From: Kitasatospora arboriphila
GTDB taxonomy: Bacteria; Actinomycetota; Actinomycetes; Mycobacteriales; Mycobacteriaceae
NCBI RefSeq assembly: GCF_000717275.1
Contig: NZ_JNYV01000001.1
Coordinates: forward strand, 682,001-746,000
Direction of reading: 5' to 3'
Length of the DNA stretch: 64,000 bases
The notes under the pieces are model-generated. The model had not been told where the DNA came from. It saw only the letters and a program-made list of their open reading frames with translations, and made no database searches. The translations under genes were made by a program, and so were the position numbers. Below are positions 49,501 to 58,143 of the stretch, one piece after another. Every line of letters begins with the position of its first letter. Within the stretch, counting starts at the first letter, position 1.

Positions 49501-51405
49501 TGCGTCGGTGAACCGATGTTCGACGTCGTCGGTGGTCTGTTCATCGACCGCCATACCCTCGGCGAGCGAGAGACTGAACTCGTAGATGTGGCACGTCTGG
49601 CCATCAGGACGGCGTAGTTCATACGGCCGTTCGTCGAGAACGTTGACGCCGAGGCTGTGCAGCACGGGCAACACCTCGGTCAGAGTCGCCGACCGGCCGC
49701 ACAGATAGAAGGCAAACCGCCAATGTTGTTGCGCCGGGCTCTTTTCCGTGGATTCAGCGCCTTCGTCGGCCGGACGATGCAGCCGCACCTCGAACGCGCC
49801 GTCGTCGAGGCCCTGCACCACATCGATATCGGTATAGGCCTCCGACGGGGCCCGGATGTCCTTGTAACTGTCAGGAAGGGTTGCGGCGTAGAACGCGACC
49901 GCCTCCGGGCCGGCGACTCCGGAGCTGTTGGCCGCCACCTGCCTCAGCCGTTCATCCCAGCCTCGCGCAGCTGCGATGAGTCTGTCCTGGATGGCCACCT
50001 GACCCGGCGATCCGACAGCGAGATCTCCGAGCTCGGCGCACGCGGGCGAGGAGATGCGCATCGCCACATGCAGAAGGGCCAAGGGCGATTCGCTGACCCG
50101 TGCGGTGTATTCCAGTGCGTCGCCGCCCAATTCGCTCAGCAGCTCGTTCTGCAATGTTTCCCGCAGCCGCGTGGTGTAACGGTCTCTCGGCAGATAGACC
50201 AGGGCGGAGACGATCTCGCCCGCCGGGTCCGGACGCAGGAACACCCGGAGCTGGCGATTGGGGACCGCTTCGAGCACTTCGGTGAGTGTTCGGGCGAGCT
50301 CGCCGGCCTGCAGGGAGAACAGCTCTGACCGCGGGAACGTCTGCAGGAGTTCGAGCATCGCCATACCGGTGTATGACTCGGCCTCGACCTCGGCGGCCGC
50401 CAGCACCTCACCCACCTTGGTGTCCAGTACGGGGATGTCGAAGATGTTCTCGTGCAATGCGGTGGGCGTGAACCTGCCCACGAAGACGTGTTCGCCGACA
50501 CGGTGACCTTTGTCGTCGTAGTCGTCGATCTGGATCAAACTCGGGAAGTTGGATCGCTGGATGCGCGTCGGGAGGTACAGCTGCTGAACGGTGACTGCAC
50601 CCGCCCCCTGGGTCGCCTTGTGCTCGACCTCCGCGGTGCGCCATACGCCGAGGCCCGAGGATCGGAGCGGCGTGCGATCGGGCCCCGCCCCGTCGCAATG
50701 CAGGTAACCGAACGGCGTGAAGTTGTTCTCCGCCAACCACCGCAACAGACGCGCGAAATCTTCTCCCGCACCCCGGTCGAGCCCGTCGGGAAGGGTTGTC
50801 GTCAGATAGGACGAGTAGGTGTCGGCCAGCCCGGTCAGCAGATCGAGCATCGGCGCGCGGTCGTCGTGCACATCGGCGATGCGGCCGATCACGGTGTCGA
50901 GTTCGGTTCTCACCACATCGATGTCGATGGGCGACACCCGTGGAACGGCATCGACATGGATCCACGATTCGACCTGCTGACCGGTTCGGACCGTGTCGCT
51001 GGGCTTGTCGGAATCGACAATCTCTCGCAGCTCGCCGCGGTCGTCGCGGACGACGAGCATGATCGGATGGTCGATGCGGACCACCAGCAGTCCTGAGGCC
51101 TCGAGTGCTGCCACCACCGATTCGACCAGCAACGGCATGTCATCGGTGACCATCGACATCGACACCGCGCTGCCGTCGAACGCGACGTCGGTGACCGCAA
51201 CGCCGTCCGCCCGCGTGTAGGCGATGTTCACGTGGGCGCTGAGCTGGGACCGTTGCTCCGGCCCCAGCTCATCCCACGTGGTCTCGTCGACACTGCCCGG
51301 CCCGTGGAAATAGGGGGCGACAGCCTGCGGCAGAAGCGCTTTGATCGCTCCCGAGGAATCGTCGCCTCGCGAATCCGCCAGGTCCGTTTTCGTTGATCCG
51401 GTCAT
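46567..51405 (-). CDS. gdh: NAD-specific glutamate dehydrogenase, 180-kDa class
   Basis: The 1612-residue enzyme oxidatively deaminates glutamate to 2-oxoglutarate with NAD+. This class has long N- and C-terminal regulatory parts around a central catalytic GDH core (roughly residues 750-1150). Seen in the core are [35 protein letters not shown] and [15 protein letters not shown]. The N-terminal part contains ACT-like regions. Mycobacterial homologue Rv2476c. In mycobacteria the class is regulated by GarA (family knowledge). It is the largest gene in the window and complete. Confidence 0.97.
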   Translation of the reverse strand: [1612 protein letters not shown]

Positions 51406-51457
51406 GAGCCGTCACTCTCGGAGTTCTGCGGATACCGCGGTGGGCGATGAAACAACT

Positions 51458-53131
51458 CTAGTCGCGCGTCAACTTTCGGTGGGTGACCGAATGCGGTCGA
51501 GCCGCGTCCGCGCCGAGGCGCTCGATCTTGTTCGCCTCGTAGGCCTCGAAGTTGCCTTCGAACCAGAACCACTTGCCTTCTTCGACGTTGCCCTCCCACG
51601 CCAGAATGTGGGTACAGGTGCGGTCGAGGAACCAGCGGTCGTGCGAGATGACCACCGCGCAACCCGGGAACAGCTCGAGTGCGTTTTCCAGCGAACCGAG
51701 CGTCTCCACGTCGAGGTCGTTCGTCGGCTCGTCGAGCAGAATCAGGTTGCCGCCCTCTTTGAGGGTCAGAGCGAGGTTCAGACGGTTGCGCTCACCACCG
51801 GAGAGCACCTCTGCCTTCTTCTGTTGATCAGGACCCTTGAAGCCGAATGCACTGACGTACGCGCGTGAGGGCATCTCGTTCTGGCCGACTGTGATGAAAT
51901 CCTGTCCTTCGGACACGACCTCCCACACGTTCTTCTTCGGGTCGATGTTCGAGCGGTTCTGGTCGACGTAGCTCAGTTTGACCGTCTCGCCGACCTTGAC
52001 GATGCCGGAATCCGGTTCTTCGAGTCCGACGATCGTCTTGAACAGAGTTGTCTTACCAACACCGTTGGGGCCGATGACGCCGACGATTCCGTTGCGCGGC
52101 AGCGTGAACGACAGGTCCTTGATCAGCACGCGGCCGTCGAAGCCCTTGTCGAGGTTCTTGACCTCGACCACCACGTCGCCGAGGCGCGGCGGGGTCGGGA
52201 TCTGGATCTCTTCGAAGTCGAGCTTGCGCATCTTGTCGGCCTCGGCAGCCATCTCTTCGTAACGGCCGAGACGGGCCTTGTTCTTGGTCTGGCGCGCCTT
52301 GGAGCCCGACCGCACCCAGGCGAGTTCCTCCTTCAGACGGCGTTGGAGCTTCTGGTCCTTCTTGCCCTGGACCTCGAGACGCTCGGCCTTCTTCTCCAGG
52401 TAGGTGGAGTAGTTGCCCTCGTAGGGGTGGAGCTTGCCGCGGTCGACCTCGCAGATCCACTGCGCGACGTGATCGAGGAAGTACCGGTCGTGGGTGACGG
52501 CCAAGACGGCGCCGTGGTACGCCGCCAGGTACTGCTCGAGCCAGAGCACACTCTCTGCGTCGAGGTGGTTGGTCGGCTCGTCGAGGAGCAGCAGGTCGGG
52601 TTTTTGCAGCAGCAGCTTGCACAGCGCGACGCGGCGACGCTCACCACCGGACAGATGGGTGACCGGCTCGTCGGCCGGCGGGCACCGCAGTGCGTCCATT
52701 GCCTGCTCGAGCTGAGAGTCGAGGTCCCACGCATCACCGTGGTCGAGCGCCTCCTGCAGCTTGCCCATCTCTTCCATGAGCTCGTCGGAGTAGTCGGTGG
52801 CCATGAGCTCGGCGATCTCGTTGAAGCGGTCGAGCTGCTCCTTGATCAGGCCCATGCCTTCTTCGACGTTCTGCCGAACAGTCTTTTCTTCGTTGAGCTT
52901 GGGCTCCTGCATGAGGATGCCGACGGTCGCATTGGGATCGAGGAACGCCTCGCCGTTGGACGGTTGATCGATGCCCGCCATGATCTTCAGGATCGACGAC
53001 TTGCCGGCGCCGTTGGGCCCGACCACACCGATCTTGGCGCCTGGGTAGAAGGACATGGTGACGTCATCGAGAATCACCTTGTCGCCGTGCGCTTTACGCA
53101 CCTTCTTCATTGTGTAGATAAATTCTGGCAC
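51458..53131 (-). CDS. ettA: Energy-dependent translational throttle protein EttA (ABC-F)
   Basis: The 557-residue ABC-F ATPase has two nucleotide-binding domains. Domain 1 has GPNGAGKSS and LSGGERRRVAL; domain 2 has GPNGVGKTT and LSGGERNRLNL. An arm region lies between PxxxLGDxx-type linkers. EttA binds the ribosomal E site and senses the ATP/ADP ratio. Start GTG 53131 (PEFIYTMKKVRKAHGDK) has GAGAGAGGC upstream. The open frame continues to 53215, but the start with a ribosome-binding site is preferred. It lies between ssb and gdh as in Rv2476c-Rv2478c. Confidence 0.96.
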   Translation of the reverse strand: MPEFIYTMKKVRKAHGDKVILDDVTMSFYPGAKIGVVGPNGAGKSSILKIMAGIDQPSNGEAFLDPNATVGILMQEPKLNEEKTVRQNVEEGMGLIKEQLDRFNEIAELMATDYSDELMEEMGKLQEALDHGDAWDLDSQLEQAMDALRCPPADEPVTHLSGGERRRVALCKLLLQKPDLLLLDEPTNHLDAESVLWLEQYLAAYHGAVLAVTHDRYFLDHVAQWICEVDRGKLHPYEGNYSTYLEKKAERLEVQGKKDQKLQRRLKEELAWVRSGSKARQTKNKARLGRYEEMAAEADKMRKLDFEEIQIPTPPRLGDVVVEVKNLDKGFDGRVLIKDLSFTLPRNGIVGVIGPNGVGKTTLFKTIVGLEEPDSGIVKVGETVKLSYVDQNRSNIDPKKNVWEVVSEGQDFITVGQNEMPSRAYVSAFGFKGPDQQKKAEVLSGGERNRLNLALTLKEGGNLILLDEPTNDLDVETLGSLENALELFPGCAVVISHDRWFLDRTCTHILAWEGNVEEGKWFWFEGNFEAYEANKIERLGADAARPHSVTHRKLTRD

Positions 53132-53288
53132 GCTCTGGCCTCTCTCACTGTGCTCGCAGGTGTCCACCGCGGTTTCTCGCCGGTCGGCCGCCGAGAAGGC
53201 CGTCCGCAACATCACCAGCGTAGTGGGTCGGTGATCTCCGGTCGGTCGCGGCGACCCTTCTCGGTGTACTGCGCGGCACCGAGGCAGC

Positions 53289-53732
53289 TCAAGCCGCAGC
53301 CGCCTCGCCCGAATCGCCTGTTGTCGGCGCGGTCACCCTGGTCTGGGGCGCATCGGTGGATCTGGTCACCCTCGACGATCCCTCGTACGCGACTCGGCAG
53401 CGGGTCAGATCGAGCCCCACCGCCGTTGCGGTCATTTCCAGGTCTGACCGCCGTTCGCCGTTTTCCGACACGTATTCATTTGTCTTGAGCTGACCGTGCG
53501 CGATGATCGGCCGCCCTTTGGCGACCACCGGTGCGACCCCGTCGATCAGGCGGCGCCAGCAACTGACCGTCAGGTACAACGCGGGCCCGTCCACCCATTC
53601 GCCACTTCGTTTGTCAACGCGTCTGGGGTTGCACACCATCCGGAAAGACAGCACGTCCTCGCCGGCCGCGGTCTGTCTGCGACGTGGGTTCGTGATCGCG
53701 GTCCCGATCACGGTGGTATAGGTCTCGTACAT
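53289..53732 (-). CDS. Single-stranded DNA-binding protein paralogue (SsbB-type)
   Basis: The 147-residue protein has an N-terminal OB fold: MYETYTTVIGTAITNPRRRQ, WVDGPALYLTVSCWRRL and AHGQLKTNEYV. A short Thr/Ala-rich tail follows. The acidic tip DDxxPF of the housekeeping SSB is missing (it ends GEAAAA), so it fits the actinobacterial second SSB, next to ettA (Rv2478c position). Such paralogues act in competence, sporulation or stress. The ATG follows GGGGGAGAAC. Confidence 0.88.
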   Translation of the reverse strand: MYETYTTVIGTAITNPRRRQTAAGEDVLSFRMVCNPRRVDKRSGEWVDGPALYLTVSCWRRLIDGVAPVVAKGRPIIAHGQLKTNEYVSENGERRSDLEMTATAVGLDLTRCRVAYEGSSRVTRSTDAPQTRVTAPTTGDSGEAAAA

Positions 53733-53873
53733 GTTCTCCCCCTCATGATGTGCGCCGAAGAGCGGCGCGGATCTCTGTGGGTTCAGCATGTGCCATCGAG
53801 CGGACACGTCAGTGGGTCTCGAGCACCTACCTGTGGACTATTCCGTTGCTGTGGACAACCGGCGCAAAAGCCG

Positions 53874-56000
53874 TCATTTACGGGCGCCAGGACCTGTCTC
53901 GCTCGCGTCCACGTCGACGACCTCGTCGCCGCCCGCTTCGATGTCGTGGTCGTCCCCTACTGCGGTTGTCGTCTTCGCCCCGGCCTGCCCTCGCCCACCT
54001 GGCTGACCGGCCAGCTGGGCGAGCATGGCGTTGTAGCTCGCCAACTCCGAATCGTGGTCGCGATCTTCCCGACGGTCGAACCGAGTGGCCTGACGTTGGT
54101 CCTGTCGGCTCCATTGCACCAGTAGCGCCAACATCACCAGCACCAGCGGTATCTCGCCGGCCGCCCACGCGATGCCCCCACCGAGCCGCTGGTCACTCAG
54201 CAGATCGGGATTCCACGGCAGCAGAAGGCTGTTGTAGTACGACCGCGCGATGACGTTGTCGGTGCTCATCAGTGCGACACCGAAGAAAGCGTGGAACGGG
54301 AGCGACCCGAAGACCATGGCGAGTTTTGCCACCGGTGACAGGGTCCTCGGCGACGGGTCGATGCCGATGACCACCCAATAGAAGAGGTAGCCACTGACCA
54401 GGAAGTGCAAGTTCATGGCCACGTGCGCCGCGTGATACTCGGCCAGCATCTCGAACAGGCCGCCGAGATACAGCACGTAGTAGCTGCCGACGAACAGCAC
54501 CGACGCGACCAGCGGGTGGGTGAGGAAGCGCGAGTACGGGCTGTGCAGGACGGCGAGAATCCACTCGCGTGGCCCCGGAGGAGCAGTTCTGCCTGCGGGC
54601 GGTATGGCTCGCAACGCCAGTGTCACCGGGCCGCCGAGAACCAGTAGCACCGGCACCAGCATCGACAACATCATGTGCGCCACCATGTGGACGCTGAACA
54701 GCGCCGGCGCATATTTCCCGAGTCCCGACGACGTGGCGAAGAGGAATGCCGCGCACCCCAGCATCCAGGCGATCGTCCGACCGATCGGCCACGCGTCGCC
54801 ACGTTTGCGCAGCCGGTACACGCCTCGCAGGTACACAACCGCCATGACGATGGCGAGCGTGCCGAACAGCAGATCGAAGCGCCAGTCGACGAACATCCGC
54901 CCGATGGTCGGGGCTTCATCCAGTCGGTAGCCCAGGATCAATTCGGTGGCCGGCATATCGGCCGGGTTGACGTTGGCCGGTGGCGGCGTGCGGGACAGTC
55001 CGACCGCAAGGCCGAAGGTCGCGGCAAAGACGAACAACTCGGCCAGGGCGAACCGGATCAAGGGTGTCCGATTCTCTGTCGCCGTCAGTGTCGAGATCGT
55101 GTGACGTCGGTGCCAGGCCCCGAAGCCGCCGAGTACAACCAGTGCAACAGTCTTCGCTACCACGAGTTGGCCGTATGTCTCGGTGAGCAACTGGTCGAGG
55201 TGCACCCTGATCAACGCATTGATCACTCCGCTGGCACCGACGACAACAAAACACCAGAACGCGACGCGCGAGTATCGACGGACTGCCAGGGCCGTGTGAC
55301 GACCGCCTCCGCGCGCATAGACGAGGACCGCGAAGAGTCCACCCATCCACAGACAGGCACCCACGATGTGCAGGATGAGACTGTTGGTGGCGTAATCGTG
55401 ACTGCCGCCGGTTGACGAGTGCCCGGCAAGAGCGGTGGGCATGAGTGTCAGCAGAGCCAGCGGCAATGCGATCAGCGTCCAGGTCCAGCGCAGGGCGATG
55501 CGGGCTACGACAGCGCAGATCAACGCGAAGATCGCGGTCCACAGCCAGGAACGGGCATCGGCGATCTGGTCGAGGGCGGTGATCAAACGGTCGATGGACA
55601 TCGTTTCCGACAGCGGGAAACCCGAGGTGTCCGACACGGTGAGCGGAATCATCAGCAACGCCGCGATCGCCCACACCAAGGACCCGACCGCGGCGAATCG
55701 GATGGCCCGGTAGCCGCCGACGTCCAGTACCCCGTCCGACTGTGGAGGGACGAAGAACGCCGCGAACAACGTGCCGCCCACAGCCACGACGGCGCCGACC
55801 TCCCCGATCGTCTGGACGGTGGGCAGCCCGTACCGGGTCAGCGCACCGGGATCACCGACGCCGGCCAGATCGAGCACAACACTCGCCGAGATGGCCGTGA
55901 CCGCGATGGCCACAGCCGCCGCGACCCAGGACAGAACCCAGCCGATGCTCGCCGCCCCGCTGCGGCGGATGTCGATCGAATCGGCTGTAGTCGTACTCAT
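53874..56000 (-). CDS. CopD-CtaG fusion membrane protein (copper/cytochrome oxidase assembly)
   Basis: The 708-residue polytopic protein has many transmembrane helices. The N-terminal half (about residues 10-340) has a CopD-like copper-resistance fold with HSSTGGSHDYATNS and LHIVGACLWMGGLFAV. The C-terminal half (about 380-680) is a CtaG/caa3-assembly domain with YAPALFSVHMVAHMML and FLVSGYLFYWVVIGIDP. It resembles Rv0102-type proteins of mycolata. Such fusions likely deliver copper to cytochrome oxidase. The ATG is preceded by GGTGGG. tRNA-Arg lies 89 bp upstream, divergent. Confidence 0.88.
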   Translation of the reverse strand: MSTTTADSIDIRRSGAASIGWVLSWVAAAVAIAVTAISASVVLDLAGVGDPGALTRYGLPTVQTIGEVGAVVAVGGTLFAAFFVPPQSDGVLDVGGYRAIRFAAVGSLVWAIAALLMIPLTVSDTSGFPLSETMSIDRLITALDQIADARSWLWTAIFALICAVVARIALRWTWTLIALPLALLTLMPTALAGHSSTGGSHDYATNSLILHIVGACLWMGGLFAVLVYARGGGRHTALAVRRYSRVAFWCFVVVGASGVINALIRVHLDQLLTETYGQLVVAKTVALVVLGGFGAWHRRHTISTLTATENRTPLIRFALAELFVFAATFGLAVGLSRTPPPANVNPADMPATELILGYRLDEAPTIGRMFVDWRFDLLFGTLAIVMAVVYLRGVYRLRKRGDAWPIGRTIAWMLGCAAFLFATSSGLGKYAPALFSVHMVAHMMLSMLVPVLLVLGGPVTLALRAIPPAGRTAPPGPREWILAVLHSPYSRFLTHPLVASVLFVGSYYVLYLGGLFEMLAEYHAAHVAMNLHFLVSGYLFYWVVIGIDPSPRTLSPVAKLAMVFGSLPFHAFFGVALMSTDNVIARSYYNSLLLPWNPDLLSDQRLGGGIAWAAGEIPLVLVMLALLVQWSRQDQRQATRFDRREDRDHDSELASYNAMLAQLAGQPGGRGQAGAKTTTAVGDDHDIEAGGDEVVDVDASETGPGARK

Positions 56001-56060
56001 CCCACCAGGGTAGGCACCACACGGGTGTGAGCTGCGTCCGCCCGCGATTGCACCGGCCGA

Positions 56061-56066
56061 TATACT
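56061..56066 (+). promoter_or_regulatory. -10 element of tRNA-Arg
   Basis: TATACT (56061-56066) matches the -10 consensus closely and is 23 bp upstream of the mature 5' end. I see no good -35. Confidence 0.5.
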
Positions 56067-56073
56067 CGCCTGC

Positions 56074-56087
56074 GCCGACAAGTCGGC
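56074..56087 (+). promoter_or_regulatory. Hairpin in the 5' leader of pre-tRNA-Arg
   Basis: GCCGAC-AA-GTCGGC is a perfect 6-bp inverted repeat. It lies between the expected transcription start (about 56073) and the mature tRNA (56090), two bases upstream of the RNase P cut. The 2-nt spacer means the innermost pairs must open to form a loop. Confidence 0.5.
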
Positions 56088-56089
56088 AC

Positions 56090-56163
56090 GCCTCCGTAGC
56101 TCAGGTGGATAGAGCAAGAGCCTTCTAATCTCTAGGTCGCAGGTTCGAGTCCTGCCGGGGGCA
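56090..56163 (+). tRNA. tRNA-Arg (anticodon TCT)
   Basis: A 74-nt cloverleaf: acceptor GCCTCCG/CGGGGGC, D arm GCTC/GAGC, anticodon loop CTTCTAA (TCT, arginine AGA-type codons), T arm GCAGG-TTCGAGT-CCTGC and discriminator A. The anticodon stem AGAGC/TCTCT has a C-T mismatch next to the loop, noted separately. CCA is not encoded. Confidence 0.95.
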
Positions 56164-56184
56164 CCGAGATCGGATGTCGCATGT

Positions 56185-57549
56185 TCACTGCGACACCACT
56201 CGCAGATATTTGCCCCCCGGGCTCTGCCGCGGCGATTCTCCGGTGTCGAAGACCGTCACTTCCGGAACGCCCCGCTCGACAAAGAATGTGGTCAGTCCGG
56301 CCACCATCTCCGCAGCGACCACCGCACGGTCATCACCTGCGACCGGGCGCACACGCACTCCGACCCTGGTCGCAGACTCCCGCACGAATTGGTACTGGGC
56401 CCAGCGGGTCACGGCACCGAGCGCACCGCCGATCTCTGAGGGAGCGAACTCCCTCACCCCGCCCGACGATTCGACATGGAGGAACTCGGCGACGCGGCCG
56501 GACACCCGAAACGCCGGAAGGCGGTTGCCGCACTCACAGGCATCCGATTTCATGGTGATGCTGTCGCCCAGCTGGTACCGGATGATCGGTTGCACCCGAC
56601 GGAACAGGGTCGTCAGCAACACCGAGTGTGATGCGACGCCGGGGGCGGTGGGCCTCCCGTCTCGGTCGATCGGTTCGAGAACAACCCAGTCGGCGTTCAG
56701 GTGTTGCCAGCCCAGGCCGCATTCGCGTGCGATGAACATGCATTCGTTGGCCCCGTAACTGTTGACCACCGGCGCCTGCCAGGCATCACGAAGTCGCTTC
56801 GCCATCTCTGGGGTCATTCCTTCGGCAATTGGGCGCACGATGACCGGCCTGATGTGCAATCGTCGTCGAGCCTGTTCTTCGGCGAGAAGCAACAACGTGC
56901 TCGAATAACCGCTCAGCACAGCGGGATCGAAGGCGTTGAGCTGGTCGACGAGCTCACCGATGGGGGTGTCCACCGGAAGCAATCTCGCCAACTGCCTTTC
57001 TCCGGTCTCGACCTGCTGACGGGCGAGCAGAGCCCGTGCCATGTGGTGACCGCTCGTCGCCGCGATCACGGCGGTGCGGCGGCCACGTCGGAGGAACCGC
57101 GCGGTCTCGACCACCGACATCCTGCGTTCCCGCGTGCCCAGTGCCCGCGTGACACGGAATGCGAACTCCCCGGTGACGAAATAGCCGACATGGCCGGTGG
57201 TGCCCGACGTGGTCGTCACGAGGTAGTCGTTGAGGAAGACCGAACCTGCCGAGGCCTGGTCGCCGACGAACCTCTGTACGCCATCGAGAGTCACCCGCGG
57301 ATCGGTCACCCATTCGTCGAAGGAGTCCATCAGCTCGGTTTTCGACGTGATCGGCAAGTCCGCGATCATCGCACCGGACCAGGGAAGATCCCGGTAGAGC
57401 CGGCCGAAGTACGGTGAATGTTGCCGGACATGTGCGACGAGCTCGTCGAGTCGTCGCCGTTGTCTTTCCTCGATCCCACCGGGTGCTTCACGCACCGCAG
57501 CGCGTATGTCGCGTCGCAATGCCTTCAGATCGCCATCCAGCTCAGTCAC
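56185..57549 (-). CDS. PaaK-like AMP-forming ligase (phenylacetate-CoA ligase/F390 synthetase family)
   Basis: The 454-residue adenylate-forming enzyme has the P-loop-like TTTSGTTGHVGYF motif and YGANECMFIARECG, a variant of the YGxTE motif. RVQPIIRYQLGDS carries the aspartate of the A5-A7 region, and a basic SPGGKYLRVV end gives the conserved C-terminal lysine. It should activate a carboxylic acid as an acyl-AMP; the substrate is unknown. It is convergent with tRNA-Arg, 21 bp away, and stands alone with no other phenylacetate genes. Confidence 0.78.
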   Translation of the reverse strand: MTELDGDLKALRRDIRAAVREAPGGIEERQRRRLDELVAHVRQHSPYFGRLYRDLPWSGAMIADLPITSKTELMDSFDEWVTDPRVTLDGVQRFVGDQASAGSVFLNDYLVTTTSGTTGHVGYFVTGEFAFRVTRALGTRERRMSVVETARFLRRGRRTAVIAATSGHHMARALLARQQVETGERQLARLLPVDTPIGELVDQLNAFDPAVLSGYSSTLLLLAEEQARRRLHIRPVIVRPIAEGMTPEMAKRLRDAWQAPVVNSYGANECMFIARECGLGWQHLNADWVVLEPIDRDGRPTAPGVASHSVLLTTLFRRVQPIIRYQLGDSITMKSDACECGNRLPAFRVSGRVAEFLHVESSGGVREFAPSEIGGALGAVTRWAQYQFVRESATRVGVRVRPVAGDDRAVVAAEMVAGLTTFFVERGVPEVTVFDTGESPRQSPGGKYLRVVSQ

Positions 57550-57650
57550 GGATCGACACTGTCACGAGCAACTGCTGACCGGCGTTCTTCTTGCCTAACT
57601 CGCGTATGTGCGCGACAGTCGAATGTGACGTACACCACTTGGAGGTTGCC

Positions 57651-58049
57651 GTGCACCTGTGGATACAAGGCCATCACGTCGAGCGACTCACTTTCGACGA
57701 CAACTTGACGTTCTTCTTCGACGGTCACTGCGAGTTGGTGTTGTGGTCGCGTTTCACACTGACCTCACCCCCCATCGGAGGACGCGGGATCGACCACGAC
57801 GACATCGATCCGGCCAACGTGGTCCCCGAGCAGCGTCCCTTGTTCACCATGCTGGGCAGCAGATGCGCGGTGGCCGAATGCACTGACGACGGGGACCTGC
57901 ACATGGAGTTCGGCGACGGCAGCAGCATCGACGTTCCGGCAGACCCGGAAGGACCATCGTGGGAGTTGTTCGCGAAACGGCAGGGGTACGCCACCTGCGA
58001 GCGGTCCGGTGAGATCCGCGTGATCGAGCACCATCACGCCGCCCACTGA
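57651..58049 (+). CDS. DUF6188-like hypothetical protein
   Basis: I choose GTG 57651 because GGAGG lies 5 nt upstream; the open frame runs back to 57591. This gives 132 residues beginning HLWIQGHHVERLTFDDNLTF, a beta-rich pattern that resembles the DUF6188 family. The middle DPANVVPEQRPLF and DGDLHMEFGDGSSI are acidic. No signal peptide or helix is seen. It lies alone between divergent PaaK-like and PadR genes. Function unknown; family assignment tentative. Confidence 0.6.
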   Translation: MHLWIQGHHVERLTFDDNLTFFFDGHCELVLWSRFTLTSPPIGGRGIDHDDIDPANVVPEQRPLFTMLGSRCAVAECTDDGDLHMEFGDGSSIDVPADPEGPSWELFAKRQGYATCERSGEIRVIEHHHAAH

Positions 58050-58095
58050 ACGGCAGTATTACCCGTTTCGCAGTTCACAGCTAGTAGAAACCGGC

Positions 58096-58137
58096 ATATG
58101 AACACTGTTGCATAGCGCGCAGTTGCACGGGTATGGT
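58096..58137 (+). promoter_or_regulatory. padR promoter with overlapping inverted repeat
   Basis: TTGCAT (58108-58113), an 18-bp spacer and TATGGT (58132-58137) form a promoter; GTG 58144 begins 6 nt later, leaderless. An imperfect dyad TATG-AACAcTGTT-g-CATA (58097-58114) covers the -35 and is a candidate PadR operator (PadR sites are often ATGT-N8-ACAT). Confidence 0.5.
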
Positions 58138-58143
58138 GCTGGC

